Below are positions 45,706 to 47,210 of a stretch of 47,210 nt of DNA, piece after piece (position 1 is the first letter of the stretch; each line of letters opens with the position of its first letter). The notes below the pieces were generated by a model. It was not told where the DNA came from, did no database searches, and worked only from the letters and a program-made list of their open reading frames with translations. A program made the translations under genes and the position numbers. This DNA comes from Planctomycetota bacterium. GTDB taxonomy: Bacteria; Planctomycetota; UBA1135. The stretch lies in NCBI GenBank assembly GCA_002705055.1, contig PAHY01000058.1, positions 1 through 47,210 of the forward strand. Direction: 5' to 3'.

Positions 45706-47210
45706 TCAGACCCAGGCGTGGAAGTGCCCGCCGCGCGCCTTGAGCAGCGTGCCGATCGTCATCGCCGCGTTAATCAAGCCCACGTGGGTGTATGCCTGCG
45801 GGAAGTTGCCCAGCAGTTCGCCGGATGCTGCGTCAATATCCTCGGAGAAGAGGCCCATCGGGTTGGCGTGGCCGACCACCGTCTCGAACATCTCGATGGC
45901 TTCCTCAAGCTGTCCGGACAGGGCCAGAGCCTCGATCCACCAGAAGGAGCAGATCGTGAAGGTGCTGCTCGGCGAGCCGAAGTCGTCCTCGTGGATGTAA
46001 CGCATCACGCCCCGCTCGCGCACCAGCAGCTCGCGGTAGCGATCGAGCGTGGACAAAAAGCGCGGGTCGGTCGGTTCGATCAAGTCGATCGAAGGCAGTA
46101 GCAGGTTGGCCGCATCAGGGTTCTCGCAACCGAAACTCTGCGTGAACATGCCGAGCTTCTCGTTGTAGCCGCGTTCCAGAATCTGCTCGCGCATCGAATC
46201 TGCTTCTGCGCGCCAGGCGACCGCCAGTTCGTCTTCGCCGAGGCGTTCGGCGACGGCCGCGCCGTGGTGCACGGCAGCCCAGCACATGGCCCGCGAGAAG
46301 GTATGCAGGAGCGGCTTGCCGCGGTACTCCCAGATGCCGAGGTCCGGGACCTCAAAGGCCTCGATCGATTCGTGGACCATCCGCTTCAGGAGCGGCATCC
46401 ACACCGAGGGGTCGCGGAAGTCGACGCGTTCATCCACCAGCATCGTGCGCAGGCAGAGCACCACCTCCCCCATCAGGTCGGTCTGCAGCTGCTCGGCAGC
46501 CGCGTTGCCCACCCGCACAGGCTTCGTGCCCTTGTACCCGGCCAGGTGATCCAGCTCGCGCTCGAGCAGCTCGCGCTCGCCGCCGATGCCGTAGAGCGGC
46601 TGTAGCGGCCCGCTTTCCGCGACGTCGAGCACGAAGCGCAGGAAGTTGCGGCCTTCCTGGAAGTGCGCCAATCGGCGCAGCGCCTCGACCGTGAAAACCG
46701 AATCGCGCAGCCAGCAGTAGCGGTAATCCCAGGTGCGTGGTTCGCCGATGGCCTCGGGGATGCTGGTCGTCGTGGCCGCGATGATGGCGCCGGTGCCCTC
46801 GTAGGCGTGCAGCTTCAGGCATAGCGCCGAACGGATCACGGCGGCGTCGGCAAAACCGGGCAGATTGGAGTTCTGCACCCACTGGCGCCAACCGGCGATC
46901 GTCAGGTCGAGGTCGCGCTTGACGTCGTCGATGTGCGCGAAGCCCTGCGGCAGTCCGTAGTCCAGCACGAAGAAGCGCGGCAGGTCGAGCGCAAATTCCG
47001 AACCGTTGAGGATGTAGTCGACCGGCAGGTTGCTGGTGAGCGAGAAGGGCTCGCCGGCACCGACGAAACTCAGCCCGGTCTCGGTGCGCAGCAGGTCGGG
47101 CTTCTCAAGGCCATAGTCCGGGCGCGGGTCAAACTCGCAGCGGACGCGCGGCCGGCCCGAAACCGGGCGCAGCAGCCGGACCACCCGCAGCGGGGCGCGG
47201 TGCCGCAAGC
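45706..47210 (-). CDS. Glycoside hydrolase family 15-like protein (glucoamylase/trehalase type), 5' end beyond window
   Basis: The frame is open to the window's end, so the N-terminus is missing; 501 codons are seen. Typical GH15 pieces are RVRCEFDPRPDYG (end of the beta-sandwich domain), then the (alpha/alpha)6 barrel: TSIPEAIGEPRTWDYRYCWL with the W-D-Y-R-(Y/F)-x-W-(L/I)-R-D motif, SRAMCWAAVHHGA, NLLLPSIDLI and FWWIEALALSGQ. Relatives hydrolyse trehalose or alpha-glucans in the cytoplasm. No signal peptide can be judged. It lies 50 bases upstream of the FG-GAP lipoprotein gene, in the same direction. Confidence 0.92.
   Translation of the reverse strand, partial: LRHRAPLRVVRLLRPVSGRPRVRCEFDPRPDYGLEKPDLLRTETGLSFVGAGEPFSLTSNLPVDYILNGSEFALDLPRFFVLDYGLPQGFAHIDDVKRDLDLTIAGWRQWVQNSNLPGFADAAVIRSALCLKLHAYEGTGAIIAATTTSIPEAIGEPRTWDYRYCWLRDSVFTVEALRRLAHFQEGRNFLRFVLDVAESGPLQPLYGIGGERELLERELDHLAGYKGTKPVRVGNAAAEQLQTDLMGEVVLCLRTMLVDERVDFRDPSVWMPLLKRMVHESIEAFEVPDLGIWEYRGKPLLHTFSRAMCWAAVHHGAAVAERLGEDELAVAWRAEADSMREQILERGYNEKLGMFTQSFGCENPDAANLLLPSIDLIEPTDPRFLSTLDRYRELLVRERGVMRYIHEDDFGSPSSTFTICSFWWIEALALSGQLEEAIEMFETVVGHANPMGLFSEDIDAASGELLGNFPQAYTHVGLINAAMTIGTLLKARGGHFHAWV

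Overview
The window is GC-rich, densely packed DNA from a diderm bacterium. I see no rRNA, tRNA, CRISPR array or intact transposon. Several traits fit Planctomycetota best: an ECF sigma factor of the 'X6'/Planctomycetes type next to a large Ser/Thr kinase with a sulfatase-modifying-factor-like tail, an FG-GAP/ASPIC-UnbV lipoprotein of the CRTAC1 type, a phosphate-porin-like beta-barrel, and many small exported or lipoprotein genes of unknown role. This placement is inferred from gene content only.

Layout. 1-5.4 kb: a 5'-truncated DedA-ATP-grasp fusion, an exported HEAT-repeat protein, a class-V aminotransferase and two unknown proteins. 5.49-5.65 kb: an AT-rich 154-bp element with 19-bp terminal inverted repeats (REPIN/MITE-like). 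5.6-12.8 kb: a methionine operon on the minus strand, headed by a SAM-I riboswitch at about 12691-12827. It encodes a YitJ-like homocysteine methyltransferase/methylene-THF reductase, cobalamin-dependent MetH, and a PLP-decarboxylase homologue that has lost the Schiff-base lysine. 12.9-17.9 kb: a minus-strand run encoding a twin retropepsin-like protein, a cysteine-dioxygenase-like cupin, a porin, a lipase-like lipoprotein and a YVTN beta-propeller.

18.5-31.3 kb is a divergent sugar-utilisation island. One arm (minus) is IclR regulator, sugar-binding lipoprotein, double ATPase, permease, and then a transglutaminase-like protein lacking catalytic residues. The other arm (plus) is a fuconolactonase-like amidohydrolase, an NAD-dependent epimerase/dehydrogenase, a UxaA-type sugar-acid dehydratase, an LhgO-like flavin oxidase, an Ldh_2-type oxidoreductase and a fumarylacetoacetase-type hydrolase. 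Together they suggest non-phosphorylative breakdown of a deoxy or acidic sugar (L-fucose is a candidate) to pyruvate plus a C3/C2 acid. Overlapping divergent promoters with a palindrome lie between the arms.

31.3-42.5 kb holds a TLC-domain membrane protein, an orphan nucleotidyltransferase, TraB/GumN, M1 peptidase and YciI-like genes, the kinase/sigma pair, and an animal-GAD/CSAD-like decarboxylase. 42.5-45.7 kb is the most striking locus: one 1052-codon reading frame (FG-GAP, ASPIC/UnbV, thioredoxin) interrupted by an in-frame TAG and an in-frame TGA. Coding sense is fully preserved across both, and a SECIS-like hairpin follows the TGA. The window ends inside a GH15-family gene.
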